A DNA stretch of 64,000 nt from Amyloporia xantha. Lineage: Eukaryota > Basidiomycota > Agaricomycetes > Polyporales > Adustoporiaceae. A program made the translations under genes and the position numbers. The notes under the pieces are model-generated. The model saw only the letters and a list, made by a program, of their open reading frames with translations, ran no database searches and was not told where the DNA came from. Each line of letters starts with the position of its first letter. The first letter of the stretch is position 1. The stretch lies in contig JAYKKR010000011.1 of assembly GCA_036971615.1 (NCBI GenBank), forward strand, positions 248,001-312,000, in the 5' to 3' direction. Positions 11,747 to 24,174 of this stretch are shown one piece after another.

Positions 11747-12580
11747 GTGAGGTCGCGGGCGAGGTGAGAAAAAGATGAAGGGGATTGGGAGCAGGGAGAT
11801 GCAGCCGCGGGACCCGCTTAGTACCGTCAGGCAAACTAGCACACGGACTACAGCTGACCATCATATTCTTAGGTAAATTTTCCAATAGAATTTGGGGGCA
11901 ATTGTTTTCTGATGCGGGATCATGCTGCAAGTCGCAGTCTGCAGGCAATCTTGAATTCTTTACGTCAAGGTGATAAGCCGTGACGTGAAAACGCATGAAT
12001 ACGACTCACTGTTAAGCGAGTTGACCCGCGTTAGCATAACGAGCGAGAGCGTCCCGTAACGGGGATAACGTACTGCCGTATAAAAATGCAGTGTTTAGTT
12101 CTCATGGGTATGCAAAACTACATGAAGACAGAAGAAAAGAAAGAAGTTAAATTTATGAGTGTTTACAACACTGGACTTGGCCGTAAAATCGTCCATAAAC
12201 TTCGAGCCATTCGCACTATGCCGGAAAGTATGAAGTCAACGCAGTCTCCAAATACAGAGGCGGGACTTAGCGCTTAGCAAGACGCCACGTGCACGTGACA
12301 ACCGTCGTAACTTTTGGTGTGGGGATTGTACTCACCAGCTTCGTACGCCTTATCGGTCGTTCAGGATATTCGCCGAATCGAATAGTCCTCCTACTCGGAA
12401 TTTTTTCACGCAGGGTCACCTCATGCGAAATAGCAGCCATGTTCACTCGCCGAAAACAGCGCCTGCACGCGGCCATGGCAGTCTCTCTAGTTCAGTGAAA
12501 TGTTTTGACTACGATTGTGAGGATCACTTAGCGAGGAACTGAGTATATTCTCTACACTCTAATTCTACGGAACATGTGCG
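11747..12580. other. No supported gene; MFS upstream region
   Basis: Upstream region of the MFS gene. Frames at 11785, 12086 and 12289 (+) are short, overlap minus-strand frames and have no motifs. No convincing promoter element was seen beyond generic AT-rich tracts. Confidence 0.4.
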
Positions 12581-14560
12581 TTGTTGGTGAGCAGGGTTAG
12601 GAGGCTGCTGAGGCTGATAGCGGTGCCTCAGGCCGCCGAAGGACCACAGGTTGCTGCTGAAACAACTACAGAGACATTCGCGAGGAATGTATTGTGTTCT
12701 TTATTGCAAGGTGCAGAGCCGGAATATGGCTGTTGGCTGGTTGATGGATCAGGGTATGGTCCTAGTGAGTAATCATCATATTACTCCGAGAATGAAGACG
12801 ATATCAATGTCGTCCACTATCAGACGATGCAGCGGGTAGAATGTACCTGAGCTCTTGGTTTAACGGAGCCGGAATGAAGGTTCCGAAAGTGTACCATTGA
12901 GCTTGACGCGAATTACACGAATTCTGGACGGCGTTGAGATTTCCGCTGGCCTGGGAATGCGAAATGCCTTTTAGTGTCAACTATTTAATTTGCTAATGCA
13001 GACCTAACGAGATCTCGAGTCAGTGGATTTTGAACGACGTCACAATGCCATGCTACGCGCAGTATTGCGATAGCCACCATCGGACGCGGACAATAACTCG
13101 TACGCTCGTTATCTGATCCCGTATGATCTGCTCCCGATGCGTACATTTATATCACTGCTCTGGATGCTCTACCTGGCAGGATGGGTCGCGAAGAAAGTGC
13201 GTCGAAAAGTGGCAAGATTGCTGTGCGAGAGATCTCGTTGGCTTCTCAAGGGTGTCAATGTGATGGTCAGAAGGTCAATCCGCGACCGGCAGCAAGGGGA
13301 CGTTTGCAATGAAACCGCTGCGAGCTCCTTCGCGGATCGTCACCATCCCATCCCTGCCCCCATTTATGATATTCAATGAGCCTGCAGCGAGGCTGGAATC
13401 TCGTCGAGCTGAAGGTTTGATCTACTACGACGGATCATGATGGTGGTCCGTATCTTGTCCTACTATGATGATTGCCGCTATATTGATGATGCATCACCTT
13501 CGCCCCAATCAAATTTACACAGAGTCTTGTATACAAGCCTGTGCAGCAATTGAAGACAGAAAAATGGTTACTGCATCCCTTTGTACAATGTCCGCGCAAC
13601 ACGCGCTGCAACTTTACCCGAACTCCTGTACGACACTCGCGGTAGGCTCCTAATGACTTCGGGCCACTTCCATCCACTTTATACTAACGACCATGAGACT
13701 ATGTACGAGTTCCTCGATGCGGACTTGACCGATCTGTGGGAGCAGAACCCTGGGGCATTTTCTCAAATCTACACACCGTAATCAAAAACACCAATTGCAT
13801 CAAGGGCCTCTTCTATTTCGGCGACCCCGCCTTCCGAGACACACCTCGCTGTCAGCTACAGAACATCATGTTTTTAGTCTTCTCGGCTTGAATTATGGCT
13901 TATGAAGTGTAAGAATATTCATCGTATTTTAGCAACAACTCACACTCAGTCTTATGTGTAGTCCCGGCTGCCTTAAATTTGTCTCCATCGGGTATTAAGA
14001 GCTGCTGTATAGGTTCGTCCTCTGTCAATCCCATGCCATATCTAAAGAGAGGAATCATTACACCTGAGCTTGGTCTCATTAGCCGAGGTGAATTACAACG
14101 ACAACAAGCTCATATTGGCTATTTGCGACAGTAATATCATTGGTACCGGTAAAGATCGGACGAATGTTCGTATGTTCTTGGTGTTGATCCTAAACTCCGT
14201 CCTAAGCCACTACATTACTGTTCAAGTCTGTTGGTCAAGGCTCGCAGGTCAAGAAATACGGCAAGGTGTATCCAGGCTCATATGAGTTTGAGGGGAATGT
14301 GGTCCCGTGAGTGTCCTAATAACTACTTTTCTCATAAACTTTGTTGACGTTGTTTCATTCTGAATATATTGCGGTTATGACCGGGGAAAGCCTACAGAAC
14401 GTACGAAACCTGGCATCCGCGGACCGTGACGGTAAAACCCTCTTGATGCGGTGCCTCAACCGAGTTCATTTGGGCCCACCATGTCGCCCGCGGAGCCGTA
14501 GATATACCACCAAATGCGAAACGTCTTTGGTATTGAGCCAGCATTCTAAGAGTACATTAT
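12581..14560 (+). pseudogene. Exon-like fragments of an unidentified gene
   Basis: Several plus-strand pieces look protein-coding by composition but I could not join them. 12,620-12,770 reads AAETTTETFARNVLCSLLQG and then GCWLVDGSGYGPSE. 13,590-13,780 reads LPELLYDTRGRLLMTSGHFH and ends WEQNPGAFSQIYTP, then a stop. 14,220-14,307 reads [19 protein letters not shown]; joined through a GTGAGT donor to an acceptor near 14,398 it continues TYETWHPRTVTVKPS, then a stop. They may be one gene, several, or remnants. No domain is recognised. Confidence 0.25.
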
Positions 14561-15729
14561 CACTATCGACGCCGAGCCTTCATGATCGTTTGTCGTTATA
14601 GGGTAGTAGTGATGTCGGCGCAAGTGCATACCACTGTGCACATCTAATGAGCGCAGCCACTGAGCTTCGAGCACTGCACGCACTGCGGGTCCGGAGGTCG
14701 ACCATCGCTACGACTGTCGGTTTCTGGAATGAGTGACTCAGACTGGCAGGGAATGCAGGGCATAGCACCCGATAGGAACTACGATGATTGTCATCAGTCT
14801 CCCGTATCCTGATATTGTTCCTAAAATACCGACTCAGGCTTGCACTCACAAGAAACGGTAAGACCTACTTTCGAGATGATCGCGGGAAGGATCAGATATG
14901 TTAAGTATCGCCGTCAGTGGGTGTGTCAGGAGAGTGTGGAATGCTGCTTATTTTTGGGAGGTTTTCTATAACAAACGTTTGTAGCAAGTAAATTAGTCGT
15001 CAGTTAATCTTTGTAGTAGAAAACGCAGGCTTCAGGCTCAGGCTGTATCGGGAATTGCCGATTGCCGAACGCGTCGTATGCTGCCACCTACCGGAGTCAT
15101 TGATCTCTCTCCAATCGCCATCACGCTGTCCTACTAGTACAAGTGTGTGGCCTCTCAACTAGCCTCTCAAGTGACGATTTCACTTTGTCAAGTGCGCACA
15201 GCTAGATCCCGTGTATCTCCCGTCCGGACACTCAGTGTCTGCATCAGCGGATCCAGACAAACAGGAGAACTTGCCCTCCTTGCTCCTCATGCTTACACAG
15301 TTGAGATATAGAAACAATTATACTTTGTGTGAGTCCCTGAACTACTTGCAACTTAAGTATTCTACACTAGTATCAACTTGACTGATTATAATCCCTGCTT
15401 GTCAATCAGATCTATCCAATCTGGTGTAGCTAGTTTCAGAAACTTGAAGTTGGGCCAAGCCATCTGTAATTAGCTTTTGATTGGTTTTGTTAAGCTGTTT
15501 CAAGCTAATTTAATATATCTTGTGTTTTTAGGATATTTTTGTGCCACACAGGCAGGTCCAATGGAATGAGGCAAGACTATAGATTCTAAGTGTTCTTTTA
15601 GATCTGCTCCGATATAGAACCACAAGTGTGGCATTTGTGTATTCAAGATACTCCCATTTGAATACCAGCAAGTGTCTCCATTCATCCAGAGTCATAGCCA
15701 CTGATTAGGTTGAATTCCTTGATAAGCTC
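14561..15729. other. No supported gene; AT-rich approach to KDZ element
   Basis: Base composition shifts to AT-rich from about 15.3 kb, probably marking transposon sequence upstream of the KDZ transposase. No terminal inverted repeat matching the downstream side was found by eye. Confidence 0.35.
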
Positions 15730-18700
15730 ATGTCAAACACTCAAAATAAAGCAGGCCCATCAGGAAAGCCTAAATTGCCTAAGAAACCACAAGTTATACC
15801 TCCAATCACTCCAATCATATCTGGTAGCATGCAAAAGATAAGTATGCTTCAAGATAATGATTTTATTCCTGAGGATCCTTTGGCCGATTGGTATGACAGT
15901 ATTTATATCAGCCAACAAGATCATTCTGCAGCTGGGATGAATGACCAATCTGAGATTGGCAATGAAGAACAGACAGATTCCATTCAAGATGTATGTGCCT
16001 TTTGAACACAATGTAACTATGACTTCTTAGCTTACTTTGGCAGCCTCATGATCCATTTGAGGATCTGGTTTCACTTGAAGACGATATCATGAAGCATCTG
16101 TTTCTTCGATATGCTGGTCCTAGTCATGACACTGTTTGTCATGGGTGTGGCAAGGCAGAGGCACAGTTCCGCTGCAAAGAATGTTGGCAGGGAAATATTC
16201 TGTGCAAGGAATGCTTGTGTTCTGCTCATGCCAACAATCCCTTCCACTTCATTGAAAAATGGGTCACAACACATTTCACTCGCTGTTCTTTACAATCCAT
16301 GGGCTTGATACTTCACTTTGGTCATCATGGACTTCAATGTCCCTCTGCCCAAATGACTCAGTTGAAGACCATAAGAGTCATCAATGTCAATGGGATACAA
16401 GATTGCAATATTTTATATTGCAAATGCCCTGACAGTGATGATGAGGTATTTCAACTGATCCAGAATGGGCTATTTCCAGCTTCAACACGAAGACCACGAA
16501 CTGCATGTACACTTCATGTTCTTCAAGATTTCCATGTGGATACTACATGCTCTCATGTCACAGCATATGATTATGTCAGAAAACTGGAACATCTGACAAA
16601 TCGTATAGCTCCCAAGGATGTTCCGGTATGTATTGCAATATGTTTTTATGTATTGAGATTGACTGGATACTAGAAAACATACAGAGAATTCATCAGAGTC
16701 AGCCGACTATGGAGATACTTGCAGAATAAGAAGCGTACTGGAGTATTCCATCAAATCTCTGCATATCTACCAAGTCATCTTTGTGATCAAGTTGGTATTT
16801 TATGTCCTTCCTGCCCACATCCTGGGATCAATATGAATCATGATATTGTTGATTCTGACAAGTAAGTGTTATTTTTGTCATATATAGTACTTATATAATA
16901 GTATAAGAACAGTCACACACATACATTGTTTCTCTCTATTGATGGAAATCATGGACTTCACACAAGAAAAACAAAGGCACTGGCTATGATGCATTGACAA
17001 ATGGCAATGCCTATTTTCCTGACCAAGAGGATTACAAGGAGTATCTTCAGGATGTGACAGAGGAAACTAATGTAAGTCACAACTTCAATTTTTTGACTAT
17101 CAGACTGGTAATATCAATTAGGTGGCTACATGCAATGCATCTAAAGTGGTTCAAGACATGTACCGCAGCAAGGAAGGCTTTGATGTCACAGGAATAGTGT
17201 CAGTGATATGCTCAAGGCATGGCTTCTTTCTTCCTGAGGGTACTGTTGATATGCAAAAAGGGGAAAGGTATTTAATCACTATATCTGTTCTAAGTTGTAA
17301 TGGCTTATTCTGGCACAGATTTGCAAATGCAGACTATGCTCTTGCAGGTGCTCTCAAAGGTGCAACTGCTTTGAAGCGCATTGTTGTATCTTATGATATT
17401 GGATGTGGATATGCTGTCAACTTCAAGAAACGCTTCAAAAACTCAGAGCAATTCCACCATCTCCTACCTCTTCTGGACAAGATCACTTTTCTTATAGGAA
17501 AGTTACATCTTGTTGGCCACAAAGAAGCCTGTCAAATCTTGTATTCCTTCAACTATACTCCTGGAGTAGGCCGCACAGACGGAGAAGCTGCTGAACGTGT
17601 TTGGGCACAAGCAAATGAGAACATTGTCAGTACAAGGGAAATGACACAAGGTCACCGGCATGATGTACTCAATGATCAGCATTCAGCACTGAATTTTGAC
17701 AAATATGTCAATACAAGTATGTTCATTATTTAAACCATTGAGTTTAACTTATTCATAATATCAGCTCATTCTCTCCATCACAAGTACCAACATGCTGTTC
17801 AACAATCATCACAGGCATCTCAAGAGTTTGAGGAACTAAGTCAGGCCAACAAGGAATTTTTATCCAGGTGGAAGGAAATGAAGGAGACACCAACAATCAC
17901 AAAGACAGGGATCAAATCTGTGTATAGAATGCAGCAATCTGAAGGTGATAACATAATTGACTGAGTTCAAAATGATGTTCCTCATTTTCATGCTCAATTC
18001 CATAGTTCCCTCTCAGAAACAGATATTAGATATATTAATGGAGAAATCTAGTCTGGATAGCAAAGCCAAAGTCATTTCTCAACAAGGCATGGCAGCATTC
18101 ATTGATTGTGCACTTGAATTAGAGAAACTCAGGTGCTTTTATTTTTTATAACATCTTCACTAAATATCTGATGTTGGCTTTATAGTTGCCAGATATTTCA
18201 TGAGCCAGATCCACAGATATTGGCAACACTGAAAACTCAATACTACCAGGACTACTTCTTATGGGAGTCACTGAGGAAGATCTATATGCCTCTTCATTCT
18301 GTGCAAAGCAGGACAAAGGGACAGCTCAAACACAACCTTCCACCAACTTTCCTTGCTTCATCCTTCTCAGTCACTCTGCACCAGAAGGAGGGTCTTACAG
18401 AAATTGCAATATTGGAGGGGCAACTGCGCTTGGGGCAACTGCAGGATGCTTTGGAAAATGTTCAATCTGCCCTTCGCAGTCAGGCTGTGATTCTCAATTT
18501 CAAGTCACATCCACATAAAGCTCATAGCAAAGGGGTTGCAACTAGAGCTCAGATGAAGATGAAAAGGTTGACAGCAATAATTTCATCCTCCCATTCACTC
18601 TATAATATCTCCAGAAAGGCTCTTCTGAGTCTAGATCTACACAGCTCTCTTGTCAACTATCCAGAAATGATGGATGAAGATCTTCGATTGGAAACATTTC

Positions 18701-19098
18701 AAAACTATCTAAAATTAGGGAGAGGATATGCATCAATTAGCTGGATATGGAAAGTTAAAGGGCAAGTTCCATCTTCTATGGAGGAAGCAAGGACATGGGA
18801 AACAGAAGGTGAATTACTGTGTATCAAATGCAAGCTTGTAAACTGATATCATTCACCAGTAAATAGGGTTGAATGGTTTGAATGTAAGGCAAAGAGTGAG
18901 AGATTCTCAGAGGAGGTGGAAAAACTTGAAGCAGAGCTATTTATGTCTTCCTCCTCTTACACATTCTATGCTGATACATGGGAGAAATTGGCCAAAAGGT
19001 GTCAGGGTGGTAAACGTGCATATGCATATAAACAGGCAGCTATGCACCGAATATTGGAAAGCAAAGCAGTATTGGAGATTAAAACACTGCTTAGATAA
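15730..19098 (+). CDS. KDZ-family transposase with CxC2-type cysteine cluster, one frameshift
   Basis: Transposase of the Kyakuja-Dileera-Zisupton superfamily. It starts at ATG 15730 (MSNTQNKAGPSGK). Exon 1 is 15730-15990 and exon 2 is 16044-16625. Exon 2 holds the Cys/His cluster (CHGCGKAEAQFRCKECW, then CKECLCSAHANNPFH) that precedes the transposase core. The core has LFLSIDGN (first acidic residue), CSRHGFFLPEGTVDMQKGER, VVSYDIGCGY (second) and GVGRTDGEAAERVWAQANE (catalytic Glu region), then GHRHDVLNDQHS. Further exons run through a Gln/Glu-rich helical C-terminus to LESKAVLEIKTLLR and a stop at 19098. About nine short GT-AG introns are visible. Near 16970, in an A-rich run, the frame shifts by one base between GLHTRKTK and GTGYDALTNGNAYF. 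The copy is therefore broken unless this is a sequencing error. The AT-rich base use differs from the neighbouring host genes. Confidence 0.9.
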
Positions 19099-19348
19099 CT
19101 CTGAATAAATACTCCAGATTGTTTGTATTGACAAATAGTGACAGGCTCATTGATATCTGAGGTGATTTAGGCACATAGTAACATGTATCAAATTAAATTA
19201 GTCTATGTTAAAATATGAATGGCTACATATAATGCCTCATTGAACTTTTATGATCAGAAGATAGGAATACTGTTATGACATGATCGCATATAAGCAATAT
19301 GCGGGCTAAAATGACCTGAGCTCCCTTCAGCTCATCCTTTAGCTCAAT

Positions 19349-19435
19349 GCAAGCTCAGCTCACCCCTCAGCTCACAGCAAGCTCGGCTCACCCCCTCAGC
19401 TCACAGCAAGCTCAGCTCATCCCACTTGTGCGCTC
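19349..19435. repeat. AGCTCA-rich tandem repeat
   Basis: Three imperfect 28-29 bp copies start at 19349, 19377 and 19406. Each begins GCAAGCTCAGCTCA and is followed by CCCCTCAGCTCACA in the first two. The array sits in a longer AGCTCA-rich tract from about 19,318 that leads directly into the palindrome. Confidence 0.65.
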
Positions 19436-19689
19436 AGCTCAGCTCAGTTCATTCTATCTGCAAGCTCAGCTCCATGGAGCGTAGCTCATGCCACATGCAT
19501 GTTCAGCTCAGCTACCTCAGCTCAGGTCAGTCTTCTTAGCTCAGCTCCACTCAGCTCATCAATGAGCTGAGTGGAGCTGAGCTAAGAAGACTGACCTGAG
19601 CTGAGGTAGCTGAGCTGAACATGCATGTGGCATGAGCTACGCTCCATGGAGCTGAGCTTGCAGATAGAATGAACTGAGCTGAGCTGAGC
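19432..19689. repeat. Perfect 258-bp palindrome
   Basis: Two 128-bp arms are exact reverse complements around a 2-bp centre (CA at 19560-19561). I compared them base by base and found no mismatch. The arms are rich in AGCTCA and also contain unique sequence (for example TTCATTCTATCTGCAAG and CCACATGCATG). The structure is too long and too perfect for a transcription terminator. It could be a foldback element or an assembly fold-back artefact. Confidence 0.85.
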
Positions 19690-19954
19690 TGAGCAGTCAC
19701 AGAGATACCAACTATGGCTATTGTCAAAGCTATTAGACAAACACTGAAGTCCATTATGATGATTATATTCTAGTGCTGGGGGCTAGTTGTCTTTCATTAT
19801 ACAATATAGTGATTTAATCAATAAAATTTTATTTGAGCCATTATTGTGTGAACTCATATCAGCTCAAAGTGGTGCAATAGTCAATTATCACATACATCTC
19901 AAATATAATGAAACATACAGTTGTGTATCTCTGAATGAGATTGTCGTAATCCGT

Positions 19955-20880
19955 TCAGAAATGTAAGAATACAATACTCACTGTCAAATTTGCTTCGCCT
20001 ACATCCTCCTTCCACAGGATAAACAATGTGTTCCTTGTTCCTCCCATCACATCTTTGGAAATATGAAGCAGAGTAATACTATCGCCTCCTCTGAAAACGG
20101 GTAAGGTGAAAACTGGGCTGCTCTCAGCTGTGAGGGGTTCCGTGCAGCAGAGATGAAAGCGGAAGACTAGCACTGATTAGCATGTGCTTTGTCAGACCTC
20201 TAATAGATGAGATGATGTCCAAAACACGTACGGATGGTTATCATCATTTTAGGGGTCTTGGCATTCTCATAATACGTGAATAATTTGTGGTGGATTCACG
20301 AAGAAGTCGTACAACGCTGACACGAAGTAATGCCTGCGGTAGTACTCATCTTAATCTTTGTGAGAGCTAAGAAAGTACATATCCAAACGTTGGAGGCAGT
20401 AGCGTATTCAGAATCATATTCCTGGTGAGCGACTACAAACACGCCATTGCGACACTGCCAGAACTTGGGTACCTTAGGGTTATATTTTAGCCAGCCAATG
20501 CTGAGTTCAATTTGGAAGTCAGGAGTGTTCCGTGCAAGTTATCACTACTTGATGTTGAAGACGGTCGCCCACAGACAGCCTATTATCCGGGGACTGGCAG
20601 TCGACGTAATTCGCAGCTCGATCTTAAATGTCAGGCATGACTAGCTTCACCAATCACTCGCTCAAATTGTCTCCATACCTTACAATGCAGTCAGAGGGAA
20701 TTTTGACGTACGGAACGTACCAGCCTGCAATTGATGAGGTTTGCGACATCCAGCATGGATACCAGGATCATCGAAGTGAACGCCGTAGGGAGGACGTATC
20801 GAGATTGTCTACTTCTGGTCTTGGTCGCTTGCTGGGTAGGCTTTTTCCTTTGATGATCCACGGGCCGGTAGCCTATGCTA
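19955..20880 (-). pseudogene. Unidentified minus-strand gene, fragmentary
   Basis: Read on the minus strand from about 20,880 down, several pieces look like exons. One reads LPTAFTSMILVSMLDVANLI. The next, after a CTGAC-containing intron, is IELRITSTASPRIIGCLWAT. A 48-nt GT-AG intron joins it to IGWLKYNPKVPKFWQ and GVFVVAHQEYDSEYATASN. Then come EYYRRHYFVSALYDFFVNPP and, near 20,000-20,120, VFRGGDSITLLHISKD and GTRNTLFILWKEDVGEANLT ending at a GTGAGT donor. At least one join (near 20,370) needs a frameshift, and nothing recognisable follows below 19,955, close to the KDZ element. It may be a gene truncated by the transposon. The function is unknown. Confidence 0.35.
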
Positions 20881-20888
20881 GGTACAGT

Positions 20889-21742
20889 GTATCCACAGTA
20901 GGGTTTCCGCCCAGTTTCCGCCCAGTTTCGAGCCAGATTCCACTCTGGTTTCCAGCTGCCCGAGATGCCCGAGAATCCGGCAAAGCCCGGAAACTGGCAA
21001 ATCAACTCTGATTTGGCCGTTGGAAACTGGAGCTCGATGCACCTGCACTTGTTCGGGGTTGTATTAGATAAGCAGAGGTACCTGACCACATGACCACCCG
21101 TGACAAGCCATGCCGACGGCATCGAGGGCGATAAACGATGTTTGTGCTCCGAAAAGGCATGTAAACAGCAGGTTAATTTTGTGGCCAAAATGTTTGGTCG
21201 CCTGATATTCTAAATAAAACTCGCTGATTGGCTGAAGACCTAGGAGCATTGTATGTTTTCGTAGCATGTCCGGCGCTCAGCATATTTAACCAGTTCAGAC
21301 TGTATTCAAAATCCTGAACATTCATTCTTGCCCCCAGTGTGGCCTGGACACCTTAATAATAAGAGATGTAGTGCAATAGAAAGTTTGTAACAGTATTGGA
21401 AATAGATGATCTCCCTTTATATTGCGTTTAAATTGAGTTGTAAGGACAATGTTAACATAGCAGCTGTCGGTGCCGCACTTTTGCGACGTGACCAGCGAGG
21501 AATTTAGCACAGGGTCACATCTCGTCACATCAAGATTATCCCGTATCTAATCGATCTGCTTATCTAATACAACCCCGCACAAATGCAGGTGCATCGAGCT
21601 CCAGTTTCCAACGGCCAAATCAGAGTTGATTTGCCAGTTTCCAGGCTTTGCCGGATTCTCGGGCATCTCGGGCAGTTGGAAACCAGAATGGAATCTGGCT
21701 CGAAACTGGGTGGAAACTGGGCGGAAACCCTACTGTGGATAC
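20889..21742. repeat. 188-bp inverted repeat pair (20889-21076 and 21555-21742)
   Basis: The two arms are each 188 bp and differ at six positions by my count. The outer ends begin GTATCCACAGTAGGGTTTCC and the inner ends finish TTAGATAAGCAGA. About 480 bp lie between them, with no convincing gene. No target-site duplication was found outside the arms. It could be one element with long TIRs or two copies of a short element in opposite orientation. Confidence 0.85.
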
Positions 21743-21744
21743 CC

Positions 21745-22443
21745 CTAGTACCAGGACCCCCAAATATAGGAGAATATCCCTGATCCCGAATTTTCAAAAA
21801 GTGGCATTCATGTCCGGTAAAAATCGCCTAAATTTGGCTCAAAATGTCCGAAAAAAATCAGGCTTCCGGCCTTTTTGGTCAAAAATGTCCGGGATTTGGC
21901 TCAGGCATAGCCGTAGCTGCAATTTGTCCGGTTTGGGTGGATCAGGGTGTCCAAAAGCACTAAATTTTCTACATTCATGCTTTGATGTCCTCAATTTCAC
22001 GGTTAACGGTTATTTTCGGTCACAAAGGACTTCTTTGCATGAACTCTGGATACACTGTCACTTAGCGGAGGTGGCAGCTCAGATGGATATCCGAGACCAG
22101 ACCAAGTTGGGCCGCGCGACAGGTCCAACTTGAACAAGGGTGTACCGAAACGTGTGTGATAATTGTTATTGGCCAAATAAAGGCAGGGGTCGGCGACAAA
22201 CTCTGGTCAGCCTATCAGATGTTTCCCGGGTCCCCGGCTGCCGGCAATCCGGCAGAGGTTTTGTCTGCGAGTAGATCAGGCTCCCAGATAATTGGTCAAA
22301 AATGTCTGGATATCCGCTCAGGGATCGAGTCGCCGAAGGCGAAATCCGTCCGGAAAAAATCAGGGATCAGGGTTCCCCAGGAGAGATTTTTGTCCGTATC
22401 AGGATCATGGATACCCTCCCATATTCGGGGGTCCTCTAGTACC
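21745..22443. mobile_element. 683-bp non-autonomous TIR transposon with 8-bp target duplication
   Basis: Element 21753-22435 is flanked by direct repeats CTAGTACC (21745-21752 and 22436-22443). The terminal inverted repeats are 34 bp and begin AGGACCCCC, with a few mismatches. Inside are subterminal copies of a TGTCCGG-containing motif (near 21,812, 21,846, 21,887, 22,303 and 22,347). No transposase is present. An 8-bp duplication fits hAT or KDZ-type transposition. It landed 2 bp outside the right arm of the 188-bp inverted repeat. Confidence 0.85.
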
Positions 22444-23020
22444 GCTCAGCAACGATTGGAAATGCTCTGCTGAACTCGGCCATCACGTGCTTGAGCATTT
22501 CTGAGATCGACTTTCTCTCGAGTCTCTTTAGTCTTGCTTTAGTCTGGCGTGGTTTTTGCGACCTCCTGCCTCAGGGTACTTTCGGTTTGATCTGGTCTGT
22601 TTATCGTTATCCGCAGATACCTACCTGTGTCATTCAATGTCCGAAATATAAACGCTACTGTGGAACGAACTGGACAGGTCACTCTGTGTTCTCTTGTCTA
22701 TTACAGCATGGTCTCGTGAGTGGCCAGTGCCAGAGGCCGATGTCCACAACCACAGTAATAACCTTCCTTGAGCCGTAGTCATGGCTGTGTGTCAAAATGC
22801 TGCGGGTTTTTCTATTATTAGCAACGGCCCACCTACACAAAAGTATCAGTCTACGGTCTTGGACTAAGGTGACTCTGCGCTGTGGCACCCCTGGGCCATT
22901 CGAGACGAAGCGCGGTTGGTATTTCCAAAAAGGTACGAGTAAACGGAGCCATACGCCAGTCACTGCACGAGAATTGGCGGAAGACTTCGGCTCAAAGCGT
23001 CGTCTGGGCCTCCTGACATA
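22444..23020. other. No supported gene; leader into the repeat array
   Basis: Short frames on both strands without motifs. It precedes the first array promoter at 23,021. Confidence 0.35.
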
Positions 23021-24174
23021 TGCTTTGACGACAGATGGCCCATGCTACTAGTCGAGTAGGGTATAAAGACCCCATCTCACCCAGTAACGAGGGGCATTCT
23101 CTTCCCCTCACAGAACACACGGTTCACGCAGAATTCGCCTTCTCGGATGCTTGTGGCGCTGCCTTCTAGTGTTATCTGTCGCACAAATGATACCTGTGCA
23201 TATCGCACTGCTTCATCTCGAACTTTTTGATTCAATCGTCAACCACTGCCTCCGCACTTCCGTAACGGCAACCGCCAAAGGACCCCGATGGAACCACAAA
23301 GGCCTGGGCGCTCATACCGCCGAAGACAAACCTTTTGACATGATTGGGATTGGGAGACAATCACCATCAATGTACAAGTGCGTCACACTATACATGGTAT
23401 CTCACGCAGTGGCTGACTGCCTTGTGTTGCAGTGACCGGCCCTGGCTAGTGCTTATGGTTAAAAGTGTCGAGGACAATGGCGGTTCCATCCCAGAAGTTC
23501 TCACTGCGAGGAAACATGAAGATATCATTATCTCGCACTGTAATTGATGTTACACGCTACCTTTTATCAAGGTTCAAGTGCGTCGTTCATATTACCCACG
23601 TCGAACATCCTGCAGCAGCTGACTGCCTTCTTCTACAATGTCCAGCTATACTTGAGTGTGCCTACGTCAACAGGGAAACCACGGCGTGGAGCACTCCGAG
23701 GTCCTGATCGGCAATGGAGGCCGCACGAGCTGTTTCAGGCGCTGTGGAGCTCGGTGAACTGTCAACTAAACTATGACTCGTCTCACTAACTCATCTGCGA
23801 GACAGAGATCTAACGCCTCTGTAGAGGAAGGAACTCTACTCGCGACACACTGTCTCCCCATACCTCGTGCCGCTTGCGCCATGCGACTGCTTGTTGATCA
23901 CGCAAACATGAGCTACAGCCGCTATGGAATGGTGAAAAGGGGATCTGCTTCAACGGACGGCCGCAGCTTGTCGCTGGCGATGGTCTAACGTGGGTCATGG
24001 CTGCAAGTCAATGAGTACTATACAGTACCGAGACCGTCATTAAGAGCACCAGCTGACCTACAGCTGTAAAGTGCAATGGTCGTCTTCGAAGCACTGCTCT
24101 TACATATTCACCACAGATATGCAGTAGTGTATGGTCTCACGGACCTACGACGACCTGTACCACATCTCCATATT
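23021..24174 (+). pseudogene. Array unit A (FLIQSS family), broken
   Basis: First of seven related units. The promoter has TGCTTTGAC at 23021-23029 and GTATAAAG at 23061-23068, followed by a C-rich start region (CATTCTCTTCCCCTC). The signature GATTCAATCGTCAA lies at about 23,229-23,242, but the preceding codons read TTT TTG A, so the motif runs through a stop in the frame from the ATG near 23,145. A GTGCGT donor near 23,377 and an acceptor at about 23,433 mirror the first intron of other units. The 3' motif TGTACCACATCTCCATATT is at 24156-24174. The product is unknown. Confidence 0.5.

Noticed and set aside
19318..19435. CRISPR-like repeat array
   Set aside because: The AGCTCA units are contiguous, imperfect and without unique spacers, and the genome is eukaryotic.
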